Of a stretch of 64,000 nucleotides of DNA, positions 11,222 through 21,979 are shown piece after piece. The notes beneath the pieces are model-generated. The model ran no database searches and was not told where the DNA came from. It saw nothing but the letters and a program-made list of their open reading frames with translations. Position 1 is the first letter of the stretch. Every line of letters begins with the position of its first letter. The position numbers were made by a program, and so were the translations under genes. The stretch is from Eretmocerus hayati (lineage: Eukaryota > Arthropoda > Insecta > Hymenoptera > Aphelinidae): contig CM056741.1 in assembly GCA_029851415.1 (NCBI GenBank), forward strand, positions 145,316,522-145,380,521, given 5' to 3'.

Positions 11222-12175
11222 AATTAAAGTAAGTTAAGCCATTTTCTCAATAACTTTGGCTTACCTCAATATTTTCCACTTCAACTCATTCTGAAGCTTA
11301 TCTCGAGACCTTTGAATTGATCTAAAGTACGTCTAATTTTGACTAACTGGAGTCGAGCTGTTAGAGTTTTCCCAAAAAGTAAGATAACCGTATGGGAGCA
11401 TGTTGGATGCACTCCGATGTTGGCTATCTTGTTTTACAAATGATATCCGTACTTTTGCACAGAAAATAGCTCAAAAATGGGGGTTTGCAACTCTGAAAAG
11501 CGGATATTAAGGCGATGCGGTCACCGTGCACGCTGAACTTTGTTCACAGAACTCTCAAAATCTTTTCCATTATGGGCTAAACGACGAGTTATCCAGGCTT
11601 TATTATCATCTAACTTGGCCTGGATAACTCTTCGTTTGGCCCAAATCGGACTAGATTTTGAGAGTTTTGTGAACGAAAATGTACCAATTTGTAGGTTAGA
11701 AAGTACCCGCGGGCAAGTTATTCTCGTTTATTAGTGATAGCCTTGTGATTCGTGACAAATAATGAGTTGTCCACCACAATTCAGATGATAATACGTAATG
11801 GAAAAATCGTCTCCAACTTCGTTCCGAGAAAATTTTTTGATTTACATCCAAATAAGATATAATTTCCGGGTTGCACGGTGACCGCATTAAAGGTCTTGAG
11901 ACAAGGAACCGGATGCGCTCAAGAGCACTAAGATTGGTTAAATTTAAAAGATTTGGCACTGACTGTACGCGATTTCCTCGACGATTTGTTAGCTGTGCAA
12001 GCACATAAAATGGGAAAACTCGCGTTAAATTTTCTGGGGAAAGCAGAAATGATACGGGTCCGTTCCCTGCCACTTACTTTCTCATATTTTTACATAACAA
12101 ACCTATATAAAAAGAATTGAGGTGAGGTCAACGAGAGCCCATTTCTGAGATCGGACTATGGAGGCAAGCTATTTT
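11222..12175 (+). mobile_element. degenerate second copy of the ACCCAACTTGCC element
   Basis: From TAAGCCATTTTCTCAATAAC to GAGATCGGACTATGGAGGC this region is collinear with the intact element at 46995-47831, including shared AAGCTTATCTCGAGACC-like, GGTCTTGAGACAAGGAA and CGATTTCCTCG blocks. The terminal motif is eroded: the left GTACCCAACTTGCC is absent and the right is altered. It is interrupted by a 376 bp inserted element. Confidence 0.65.
11511..11886. mobile_element. 376 bp MITE in a TTAA site (piggyBac-like)
   Basis: Inverted TGCGGTCACCGTGCA occurs near both ends, flanked by TTAA at 11507-11510 and 11887-11890. Comparison with the uninterrupted relative at about 47500 shows the host sequence resumes right after the second TTAA. 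Inside is a further inverted repeat (AGAACTCTCAAAATC at about 11551 and its complement near 11655; GTTATCCAGGC near 11590). The left end carries five extra bases before the repeat, so the exact boundary is uncertain. Confidence 0.55.
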
Positions 12176-12369
12176 TGCTATTGGCCCAACTAACTGACCC
12201 CCGAATTATTCGTGAGAAAAATAGTGTCCGATTGTATACTATCGTTAAGATATATTTACAAGCATCAAAACTGCCCAAAAGTAACTGGTGATGTTGACAT
12301 CGTTCGAAGCATCATTCTATTAAAAAGTGATCAATTATGTATAGGCGTCTCATATTGATTCCGTAATAG

Positions 12370-12580
12370 TACATTTCGGTTCAAGGGTGGAAACCCTTTT
12401 TTTCACTTCTGAGTGTAGGGTTTCCGACCTGAGCCGTAGGCGAAGGTCGGAATCAACACGAGGATGCGAAAAATAAGTTTTACACCCGTGTATCGAATTC
12501 TATTTTTTGACAAACTGTGAGAGAAAGTGGAAAATCAGTGCGAAAAAGTTACTTTCTCGCACAGCGTGTCAAAAAAACGC
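12370..12580 (+). repeat. dispersed repeat family A, copy 3
   Basis: It starts AGTACATTTCGGTTCAAGGG and carries CCTGAGCCGTAGGCGAAGG and TTTTTTGACAAACTGTGAG in the same order as the copy at 4389, ending TTACTTTCTCGCACAG. It is noncoding. Confidence 0.6.
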
Positions 12581-14213
12581 TTTTCTTAGCAAAAGCCTCA
12601 ACTATTCGGTTCGAGCAGGAAACTAGAGGGTGATTTAAAATCAAAAAGCTCGTTACCAGTACTTTGCTTCGGCAAACGCATCTCACGCGAATAATATCGG
12701 AAAGGGATGCAGTTCCTCGGGCTCATAGAATACGGCTATTCAGTAAAATAGGCGTGCGTTTTACGCGTACGTACGTAGCTATTTTCGCATTTACACGCGT
12801 GCGTACAATGTGTACATTATCCCCATCGAGTCTAGTTCCGAGCAGAGTGCGTGTACAGCACCATCCACGAAGTGCAGCTGATGCAGTTTGAGAAAACTGC
12901 ATATTGTATACGAGAATATAAAGCTCGAGAGTCGCGGGCGCGGCTGCTTGCGGATCGTTATATTCGCTCAGAGAGCGTCTCCGGTCTCTCTTTCTTCTTC
13001 TCTTGGCGGAGCAATATTTATCGCCAGAGCGTCGGCTATATGAGTTATGGGCCGTTAACTCGGGGGCCTTTCGATGTGCCACAGCCTCGACCCGGACAGC
13101 CTCTGCGAGCATTATCCTTTTCGTACTCGAAAGGGGGCCCGACTGCGGGGCTGCAACTCCTCTTCTTGAAATCGCTGCTACCGAGAGCGCACCTCCACGC
13201 CGCGCGCTGCACATGACTGCTGATGCAGCATCTTATATGTATGAGCAACAATGGGCCTTGACTCTAGACGTTTACGTCCAGCCTCGTCATTTTTTTTCGA
13301 AAACACTTTTTCGTCTTTTTTGTCATCCTCTGTATGGTAGACGCGGATTGCATCCAGCAGTTGGGGATACCGATGAGCTTGGGAAGAGTGTGCAAAGTTG
13401 CCCCAGGCTATGTGGGCTGCAAAGATCTTATGCAAGTGCACGGCATCGCAATTTTGACATGCTATTTTGGAAGCCGAGTATATATGCACCAGTACGATGT
13501 CTGAATGAGGCAGTCGCTTACAAATTTCCATGGCCTGATGCGTCGTCACGGAATTTTATGTGCGCTAACTTTGACTCTGACATTAATATACAGTGGTTAC
13601 AGAGTTTCGACATGAATTTCCGGAGAAGACTGCTCAACCAAAAATAACGAAAAAAGCGCAATCGTTTGAGAGTAGATAAAATTTCCCTCAAATTTTTGTA
13701 TTGCTTTGCAGACTTTCTACAAATTTTATGTGAACCGTATTTTGTGGTAAGAGGAGTCCGTCAAAAGCTCATGTCATAGTTCGTGACACACTACTGGTTT
13801 TTTTAATGAAAGTTCCACAAAAATCTAGTTAGATTAGAATACAGGGTATCAAACCGAGTCGCCTAAGGGAAATACCTGGATTTCTAAGGCTATTCAATTT
13901 TAAAATGGAAAATATTCGGTCCACAATACAATCCTGGAAGAAGAGAGCAAAATGCTTCTTCAACTTGTACCAGTTTTCGTTAATACGTTCCCAGAGTATA
14001 ACACAGCAAATCTCTCTGAAAGAATTCGAGTGAGAACGGCCGCAACCCGGCTTCGAGTGATAATTGGACCACTACAAAGCCGGGTTGTGACGTAGTGACT
14101 CGTTTCGAGTGGGACCAAGTAAATGTTCACTCGAATTCATTCATAGAGAATCACTTCAAATTTAACGATTTAAATCAATTTGACTTGAATAGTGAATAAA
14201 AAGAAAGAGAATA
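12581..14213. other. unassigned GC-richer region, no supported gene
   Basis: From about 12660 to 13560 base composition is near 50% GC and several frames on both strands stay open for 120-214 codons over the same bases. None contains a motif I recognise, and mutually overlapping frames argue for composition rather than coding. It could be a promoter or first-exon region of an unrecognised gene. The part after 13650 is AT-rich and featureless. Confidence 0.4.
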
Positions 14214-15056
14214 CCGTCAAATTGGGTAATTTTGGTATGATTTCGGTAATTCTTATTTTGTTTGATCCGGCATTTCAACGTACATTGACAAAACCCACCT
14301 TGATCAGTAGTCAATCGAGAGCTTACAGTCTCAGCTCTCAATTGACGGTTTTCACAGTTCAATTCGATGTCTGTAGCCGGAAATATTATAGCAAATCGAA
14401 GAAGCGCACCTAAGTTAGACCCTGACCGTGCAACTTTGGTACACTCACAAAATATTCTAATTTTACCCACCACCATGCGAGTGAATCAGTTGTAATCGTC
14501 CAAGAATCTTGTTCTCGGCCGTTTGGAACATTTTGTAACCTCATCGATCATCACTAAATTCAAGATGAGTCAGAAAAGAGCTGTCATACAGAGTAGAATC
14601 GAAGTTACCCCGCCGTAATGCTTCTCACCCAGAGTGGGGTAACTTTGGTACACTTTTTTATAGTTTTATCTCTGTTTTTCATTCATTAAAATCTCAAATG
14701 CTGTAAATACCCCAATGTCACAATAGCTTCCCCAAAATGGTGGTGAACGTTATCAAAATCTATTAGTGCCTATTTACTCGAAAGCCATCTTGGTGTTCTT
14801 CCAGGTTCATGCACCAACTGCACCACTCGCGTATCGTTGCTAAACCAGACTTTTTGAAAAAAAACTTCAATAATCAACCACAATCTTTCACGCGGAACCT
14901 ACGGTAACTCGATACATTGTTTATGTGTGTGTCAAGAGGGGAGAACAGGTTTCGGAGCGATAAAATAATTTACCTTGCCGAACGCAGCTTTAAAAGTCAT
15001 TCTTCAGGGGTGTGCCAAAGTTGCACCCACTGTACCAAAATTATCCAATTGGACGG
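14214..15056. mobile_element. TA-flanked element with reiterated GGGTAACTTTGGTAC motif
   Basis: The left end is CCGTCAAATTGGGTAATTTT and the right end inverted is CCGTCCAATTGGATAATTTT. TA flanks both sides (14212-14213 and 15057-15058). The motif (G)GGGTAACTTTGGTACA recurs inside, for example near 14430, near 14637 and inverted near 15015. The length is 843 bp and it is non-autonomous. It shares its design with elements at 36697, 37815 and 46995. Confidence 0.7.
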
Positions 15057-18000
15057 TACTCAATTGAAGAAAATTGATGCAAGAATTCGAAAATCTCATA
15101 GTCTTATTGCTCGACGCAATGGCGGGCCGAGTATATTTACAGATCATTTATATTCGCAGCTAGCGAGCCGAAGAATTTGATTTCCCAGAGTTTTAGATCA
15201 AATACCTAGACTTTCCGCATCACCTAGCTATCAAATTGTATTCCAAAATCTTTTTTCCTATTTCCCTTGTTCTCCAGGTCATTAGACAACCCGGAAAGGA
15301 TTCAAAACTTTTGGTCTGGCGCGAAGCGCGGTCGTACGCACGACGGACCTCGACAGGCTATATTAGAAGGTCTAACTAATCATATTTTGATGAAATTTGA
15401 CACAAAGGCAGATTATCGTATCGATAAGACCTGTGAACATTTTTGTGAGTCTCGCTTGCCCCTGAATCAAATTATCATGCTGCAGCACTAATATCTTATA
15501 GGAAGGACCGGTCGATTTTCACTGTCTCATTGTGTGGCTTCAAGATGATAGAATAAAAAACCTAATCGATTACATGCTTAATTCGTTGGAGTAAACTTCC
15601 CTTGAACTTCACTCCATAAGAGTAAAATTTCGCTCATTTAAGTCAGATTCGTGCGACCAAAAGCAAGGAGTCGCACGTATTTGACTCCAATGGAGTCAAA
15701 ATTGACTCCACCAGGTTTAGAGAGTGAGTTCGTTCGTATCATTCACATTTGTCAATAACTGCACGAAGTATATATTCAAAATTTCCTACGGGCCCTGGTT
15801 AGTTTAGACACAAGTTTTGACTCATTTTTCACTTGCGGTTACAGGTGAGTCACAAACAAAACAAATTCACGCAAAAGTCGATATTTCATTAATCTATCAA
15901 GCATTAGACTCTCGTAGGGACTCATATATGTAGATCCTCAATAACACGAATCCAAGAAGTCCAGGATGCAGATTTGGCTAAAACTTCGGACAAATCTGTA
16001 TTAATACTAAATTTAATGTGAAATTTCACACTAAATATCGATATCGATATTGGGATGTGACATCAAGGTCAAACATGGCGGCCGCACGCCCCGAGTTTAA
16101 CACGGGCTTGTTACTAGACAGCGCCATCTGCGGCGAGTCGGGAACTATTGCATGCCCCCAGAATTTAACATGGATGTCGCACTTCCCAATCGATAGGCAG
16201 CAAAGCGTGAAGCTTAACCACTTTTTAGGGTCAACGACGTTAGCATTGCAAATGTACAGGGAAGCGTACCCAACTTGCTCCAGTTGATTAGTCACAGTTC
16301 CATGAATTTCCAAGTTTTAAGGACAAAACCCTGAATAAATTTCAGTCGAATCCACGAGTAGTACTTGTACTCATCTTGTTACTAACATACTCAACATCAA
16401 ATGTTCTGAAAATTCCATTTTCGCAGACGGGCTGGCGACAAAATCAAAAAAAGTACTTTTCGCACCGAGTTTAAGAGGTTGTAGCTAGCTTCTGAGCGAT
16501 TAATTTTCGTCCTGAGCCGCAGGCGAAGGTCGAAACAATCGCTCGGAAGCGGGGAACCTCATGAACGAGTTGCGAATACTATCTTTGCAATTTTGTAGCC
16601 ACCCAAACATCGGAAAATTGCAGAAAGTATATTTTCCAATTATGGTCATGAGATGATGTGACGCATGGTAATATGACATACCGCGCAATTATATGACTAC
16701 AACAAAAGTGGATTACTCTGAGAAATTTTTTTCGTAAGGAGAGATGGACGAGATCGACCCTATCATTTTCCCTATAGTATTTCTCCTTCAGCAATTATCT
16801 TCGGGTTACCTTGTTGAATTTAAAAACCAGAAATAGAAGTATCTGAATGAAAATACCCACGCCCATCAGTTCATTAACAAAAGTGAGATGCTCATAACAT
16901 TTCGAGCTCAAACAATTACTGATGGTTATCATCAACAAGATTTTACAAATTCCATAAAAGAGCGTCCTCGGATCAAGCAATACATCGCCGTCCAACTCGT
17001 TAGAAATTTGTAAAGCTGCCACACCTATGTAATGTAGTAAACAACACTCAGGCATTGCACTTGAGCAGCTTAAAAAAAAAGCAAAACTACCGAGTCATCG
17101 CAAAAAGTTCATAAATTATTCACCGCCTATCATTGCGCAACGCACACCCAGGCGACCTTACCCGTGGCCACTAGAATTTCACATGGTTAAGTCTCTCGCT
17201 ACGAAAAAGGTCAATCGTCAAATAAATTCGAGACAACATCTTCGAGCCGACGACTCGCGCGATATCGCTGATGCTGATGCATGGTACAGAAAGGTTTAAG
17301 CCCACCAGTAATAAGCCATGCAGCATAAGTGCAAGAGAAGCCCCGCAACTACAGAAGGTGTAAAATTCAGCGAGAGCGCTTTTTGCGCGAACAAGAGTTT
17401 CGACAGGATAATTTTGCAAAGTTTAACGCGACGAGTCCGTTAACGCGCAATTGTGCCCCTCGGGGAACCAAAGTCGAAAGTCCGGCATTTAGACTCAGGA
17501 CAGGTCTTTCGTGTACAATATAAATAATGATGTGTACTGTTAGAGCCGTAAAACATCACGCGAGGAGGTCCTTCATCTGCTTTATCGTGCTCACACCCCC
17601 AGCGACTGATGTGAAAGAGTTTTGTTGTATGTCCGATCTCTTATAGGCGCATCTCCCCAAGAGCAAAAAGTGTCGTCTATAACACACACATACGCACATA
17701 CATACACACACAGTCTTGGATAAAGTCGTCTCGCAACAGCTGCACCACCATCACCTTCATTTGAATACTCGTTTTAGAAACCCGTGATAGCAGGTATATT
17801 CCACCTCCGATACCTTGGCCAGCGACTGATGTTGCTGACGAGACCGAATGGACCGCTCAAGCCGAACCTGACTGCCTTATCTCTCGGCGAGTTTTCCTGA
17901 TGACGCAGCGTAAGTAGTATGTTTACCGGATTCGCGGGGTTCGACTTGCAAACCTGATGTGGATACCGACCGCGGGCCCTGATGACAGTCGCCGACAGTC

Positions 18001-18060
18001 GAATGCGAGACTTTCAAGCATTCAGAGTGAACCTATAGATTGTCGTGCGAATTTCAAATC
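15057..18060. other. no supported gene; promoter-like cluster near 16.05 kb
   Basis: Mostly AT-rich. At 16030-16135 lie an ATATCGATATCGATAT run (DRE-like), AAACATGGCGGCCGC (YY1/Pho-like) and CAGCGCCATCTGCGG (insect CTCF-like), next to a 71-codon open stretch of unknown nature. Minus-strand frames at 16795-17419 are hydrophobic with a plausible donor (AAG|GTAACC) but show no diagnostic family motif. An (AC)n/(ATAC)n-rich stretch lies at about 17690-17712. The final 500 bp are the upstream flank of TTC36. Confidence 0.4.
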
Positions 18061-21000
18061 ATGGCCGGTCTCAGCGAACGAGACAGTGTGATTCTAGACA
18101 CTATCTTCGATCCGATCCAGACTATCGGTATCTCACCCGTTTTCAATAAAATGTTGACTGAGGGTGAGTTGATATACGATTTTAAACCTCCGACTCAGCT
18201 TCTAATCGGCTCATTGGCTTCGTTGCGTTTTTGGAGAAGAACCGACGGGATGAATCTCGACGCCTGTCGTATAGCTATGTCAAAGTCAGCTCAAATCAAG
18301 ATTATCGAATAAAATTTCGGAACTCAGAATACTCATATCATCAACTGCATTTAAAATAGTTAAAATATAGGAAAAATGGGAATTTGCTGATGCAAATCCG
18401 GTTGCAATCGAATATGGCAGATTATCGACTAAAATTTTGAAACTCACAATATTATATACCGTATTTACCCGAGTATAAGACGCACCAAAATAATCAGTAT
18501 TGAGCCCTCCAAAACAGGAGTGCGTCTTATCCATGGGTGCGTCTTATCTATAGGTGCTAATTATATTCTGTGCGGAAAAACTGTCGGCAGGACTTGTGTA
18601 TAAGACGCGCCAGAAATGTATAAAATACCGCCAGACTCAGCTGCGTATTTTTCAAACTATGTTCATATACCCGTAAACACGCGTGAATGTACGCGCAGTC
18701 GTGCGACTTTCTTTACGTATCTCAATTGGCCACCCTTCCAATTACATTGGCAACTAAGTAATCGTCATAATAGCAGCTCCGACGAGACCCATGACGGCTC
18801 AGATGAAAGCGTATGATTATTTTTACATGGACAGTATTGATCAGGTATTCTTTTACGGTGAAAAACGAAACATGCAATACGATATTAGTATACTTTGAAT
18901 CAATTGGGTTGGCTCTCAGCAGTGATAATATTGTTACCCTTCTCGAGAAGATAGTAGTCTGATTTCGAATAGCAAATGTTATGGAGCGGACAATAGATGT
19001 ATTGTGATGTACACTACCGGTCAAAAGTTTAAGCTCACCCAAAATTTTTTTTTCAATTTTGTGAGTTGAACTACTCGGCTCTAATTGACCGTAGAGGACG
19101 CTTCCAGAGCTCATTCTGAAGGTTTTTTCACGTACTTTAAGATGGCATAATTCATTTTTATCCGTACGGATCGGGATCTTTCCAATTTGAGCTTGAAAAT
19201 GTGTCAATTTCGACGATTTTTGAGAGGATCTTCTGGCTCGTGCCAATTTAAGCCACATGAATGTTTCAATATGAGAGTTGTGAGATACAAAAGTACAAGT
19301 CTAGAGCTTCAATCCGTTTTCGAACGTCCCTCTACGCCACTTTCAGTCCGAGCAATGACATTTTCTCTGATGGAAGATTTTTCGCAAAAACTAGCACCTG
19401 TATTCGAAAAAGACGAGAGAATTCACTTTTTCGGTCATATTTCAAAAATTTCTCGTTTTCTCGATCAAGATATAGATGATAGATAACAGAAATGATGATT
19501 ATACTTGCTAAAAAATGCATCTCTGTATCTCTCTCGAATTGGAATGCTAATTTTTGCGAGAAATATCCCCTCAGAGAAAATGTCATAGCTCGAATTAGCA
19601 GTGGTGTGGAGGGACGTTCAAAAACGGATTTTGAAGCTCTAAAATTGTACTTTTGTATCCCACAACTCACATATTGAAACATTCATGTGACTCAAATTGG
19701 CACGAGCCAAAAGATTCTCTCAAAAATCGTTGAAATTGACACTTTTCCAAGCTCAAATTGTAAAGATCCCGATCTCGACGGATAAAAATAAATAATTCCA
19801 TCTTCAAGTACGGGAAAAAAACCTTTAAAATGAGCTCCGGAAGAGCGCCCTACGGTCAAATAGAGCCGAGTAGTTCAACTCACAAAATTGAAAAAAAAAT
19901 TTTTGGGTGAGCTTAAAATTTTGACCGCGTAGTGTATGTGAATGAATCTCTGCCCATCATTCGCCCGGTTTCATCTGAAATGTTTTACCTCGAGTCGCAC
20001 TAAACCGGGGTGCGTCTTATCTACAAGATCTTATTATTTTCCGATTCCCCCCCCCCCCCCCCCCCCACCCCAAAAAAAGTGGGCGGCATCTTATCTATGG
20101 GTGCCTCTTATACTCGGGTAAATATGGTATTTGTATGTACTAAAGATTTGAAGTATAGAGAGAATGAGAAATTGTCGATTTACATCCGATTGTGATCGAA
20201 TCTAGACATTATAGGCAGCTCAAAACTTTCACAAGTTCTTTTACTTGATCGTCGAACAACTAATTCTCGGGATCATTTTTCATCGTTCATATTATTACAG
20301 TCAATTCTGCCACTCAACAACAGTAGCATCAGCAAATCACCATTGCAATGAAGGTATACTGATAATAAGTACGCAGACGTCTACACTGTTGATTTTCGGT
20401 TCTTCTATAAACTTCAGCCAACCTTGGCAACGCTACAGCAGGGTTCGATGATATATCGTTTGTCGAGTATCCCCAAAAGCAGGGAGTTTATTTTACCTAA
20501 ATATACGGATTGTTTGATGCCACATCTGTAAGTCATTCATTCAACAAAATCATACGCATTAGGTCTGTTGATGAAGAAAAAACCAGGTTTCAGTACTCAT
20601 TGCTGGATTGTCAAGTTGGAACAATAATAGCTAAAACCTTTGGAGTGGACAATACGAATTTTCCGTAATACTTCGCGCCATCGATCACCAATAGAGGCAA
20701 CTTTAGTTCTCAAAAATTGAATTTGAATAATCCGAAATTCATCATTAATTTGTCAGCTTCCAAATAGAAATGAAAATGAATTTTCAGTGATCAATACCAA
20801 GGAGGAGCCGGAGTTGAGCAATGCAGTGAAAGAACAACTCAAACAAGCCATCGCATTGTCAGAGAGTCAAAGATTCGACGAGGCCTTGAGCCTCTTCGAC
20901 GAAGCCCTCCAGAATTCTAAAAATGCAGCGCCGGTATTGAACGACCGAGCTCAATGCTTGCGTCTCGCAGGCCGAGACAATGGTATGTATAGACTCTTGA

Positions 21001-21303
21001 ACCAGTAACACGAAAGAAGTTTTAACTACTTGTCACGATAAAGCAGAAGCGCTGTTGGATCTGGACCGGGCGATCGAAATCAGCGATGGTCGAGGAAAAG
21101 CCGGGGTGCAAGCTTTGTGCCAGCGGGCTACCCTGTTCCGGTATCTAGGCCACAATAATAAAGCGAGAAATGACTGGGCTAGGGCTGCCGAGGGTGGTTC
21201 ATCTTACGCAAAGTCGCAGCTCGTCGCCATGAATCCGTATGCAGCGATGTGCAACGCTATGTTGCGAAAGCTCACTACAGATGGTCTGCCAACGAGAGCT
21301 TGA
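18061..21303 (+). CDS. TTC36: tetratricopeptide repeat protein 36 (TTC36)
   Basis: Three coding exons: 18061-18163, 20788-20982 and 21047-21303 (184 aa plus stop). Junctions are GAGG|GTGAGT..TTTTCAG|TG, AATG|GTATGT..CAG|AA, both phase 1. Exon 1 gives the family N-terminus (SERDSVILDTIFDPIQTIG), matching the vertebrate AVLQAIFNPDTPFGDI region. Exons 2-3 carry three TPR-like helix pairs (EALSLFDEALQ, NDRAQCLRLAG, EALLDLDRAIEIS, QRATLFRYLGHNNKARNDW), and the protein ends in the family's LVAMNPYAAMCNAML signature. Length is close to human TTC36 (about 190 aa). TPR proteins act as binding scaffolds; the precise partner in insects is not shown by sequence. Intron 1 is unusually long (2624 bp) because a DNA transposon containing a second transposon sits in it. 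The start is the first ATG before the conserved segment. It converges on SEC62. Confidence 0.9.
18459..20127. mobile_element. TA-flanked DNA transposon in TTC36 intron 1
   Basis: The left end is CCGTATTTACCCGAGTATAA; the right end inverted is CCATATTTACCCGAGTATAA. TA lies outside both (18457-18458 and 20128-20129). The subterminal word GGTGCGTCTTATC(T)AT is repeated several times on each side, and a 20-base C run lies at 20047-20066. No transposase is encoded. TA duplication suggests the Tc1/mariner/pogo group. A palindromic element (19012-19934) is inserted inside it. Confidence 0.75.
19012..19934. mobile_element. Tc1/mariner-like palindromic element (family F), intact copy
   Basis: The ends are CACTACCGGTCAAAAGTTTA and, inverted, CACTACGCGGTCAAAATTTT, with TA duplicated at 19010-19011 and 19935-19936. 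The two arms (over 400 bp each) are inverted copies of one another, including GAGTTGAACTACTCGGCTC and TCTTTTGGCTCGTGCCAATT. The whole is therefore a giant hairpin with a centre near 19490. It is noncoding. A second copy, split by later insertions, occupies 51311-62692. Confidence 0.8.
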
Positions 21304-21979
21304 TGTTAGCTAAAATTACTACGCTATTGCTTCTCGGACACTCTGTAATTTTGTTAGTACCAAGTACTATTAATCGTATACGTTTCACATAATAACATTT
21401 TATTTGTGTAGTCTTATATAGATATAATAAAATTATACCAAATTTGTAATAAATATTTGATTAAAAATATTTTACGCTTCAAGGAGCGCAGCTTCTAAGC
21501 TTACGTCACGAATGCGACTGGAGCTTGACGCTGACGGCGTCAGTAAAGAACGGACTGAATGTAAAGAATATATCTGGAAGTTTCAACAGAAGCCAATAGA
21601 AAACGTATAAAATCCACTGATAACATACTCACACATATCATTCAGCTGAATGGCTAATTTTGCAAGCTTTTAAATAAGCTCTAACTCTCGTGAATCGAGA
21701 CAATCACAATGGACAAGATTTCTCTAACTTTTGGCTTTGAGATCTTAGAATGAGAATCGATCAAATGACTCGCTAGATAGCTGCATTTTTGTTAACTGTG
21801 ACGGACAAGAGCTTTGAGTCTGCTAGTGACATCTGACTGTAGCTAATCACACAGTCAGAAAAACGGATTTATAAGCTATTCCCACAAATAATGCCTAAAA
21901 ATCCTCAAAATCGGAAAAACAAATTTGAATTTGATGAGCGAATCATTTACATTCACCTTTCTTGTTGCAATCATCATTC
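21304..21979. other. convergent 3' flank between TTC36 and SEC62
   Basis: TTC36 has a polyadenylation signal AATAAA at 21448-21453, 145 bp after its stop. The remainder is AT-rich and contains no further gene. SEC62 ends from the other side at 21980. Confidence 0.6.
21448..21453 (+). terminator. polyadenylation signal of TTC36
   Basis: AATAAA 145 bp after the TTC36 stop, in an AT-rich context. Confidence 0.6.

Noticed and set aside
12723..13647. Overlapping 121-214 codon frames on both strands
   Set aside because: They occupy the same bases in several frames, share no family motif and follow from locally higher GC content.
16795..17419. Hydrophobic minus-strand frames suggesting a chemoreceptor
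   Set aside because: The segments have membrane-like stretches and one fair donor site, but the diagnostic C-terminal gustatory/odorant receptor motifs and the order of helices do not fit, and a stop-rich gap separates the two frames.
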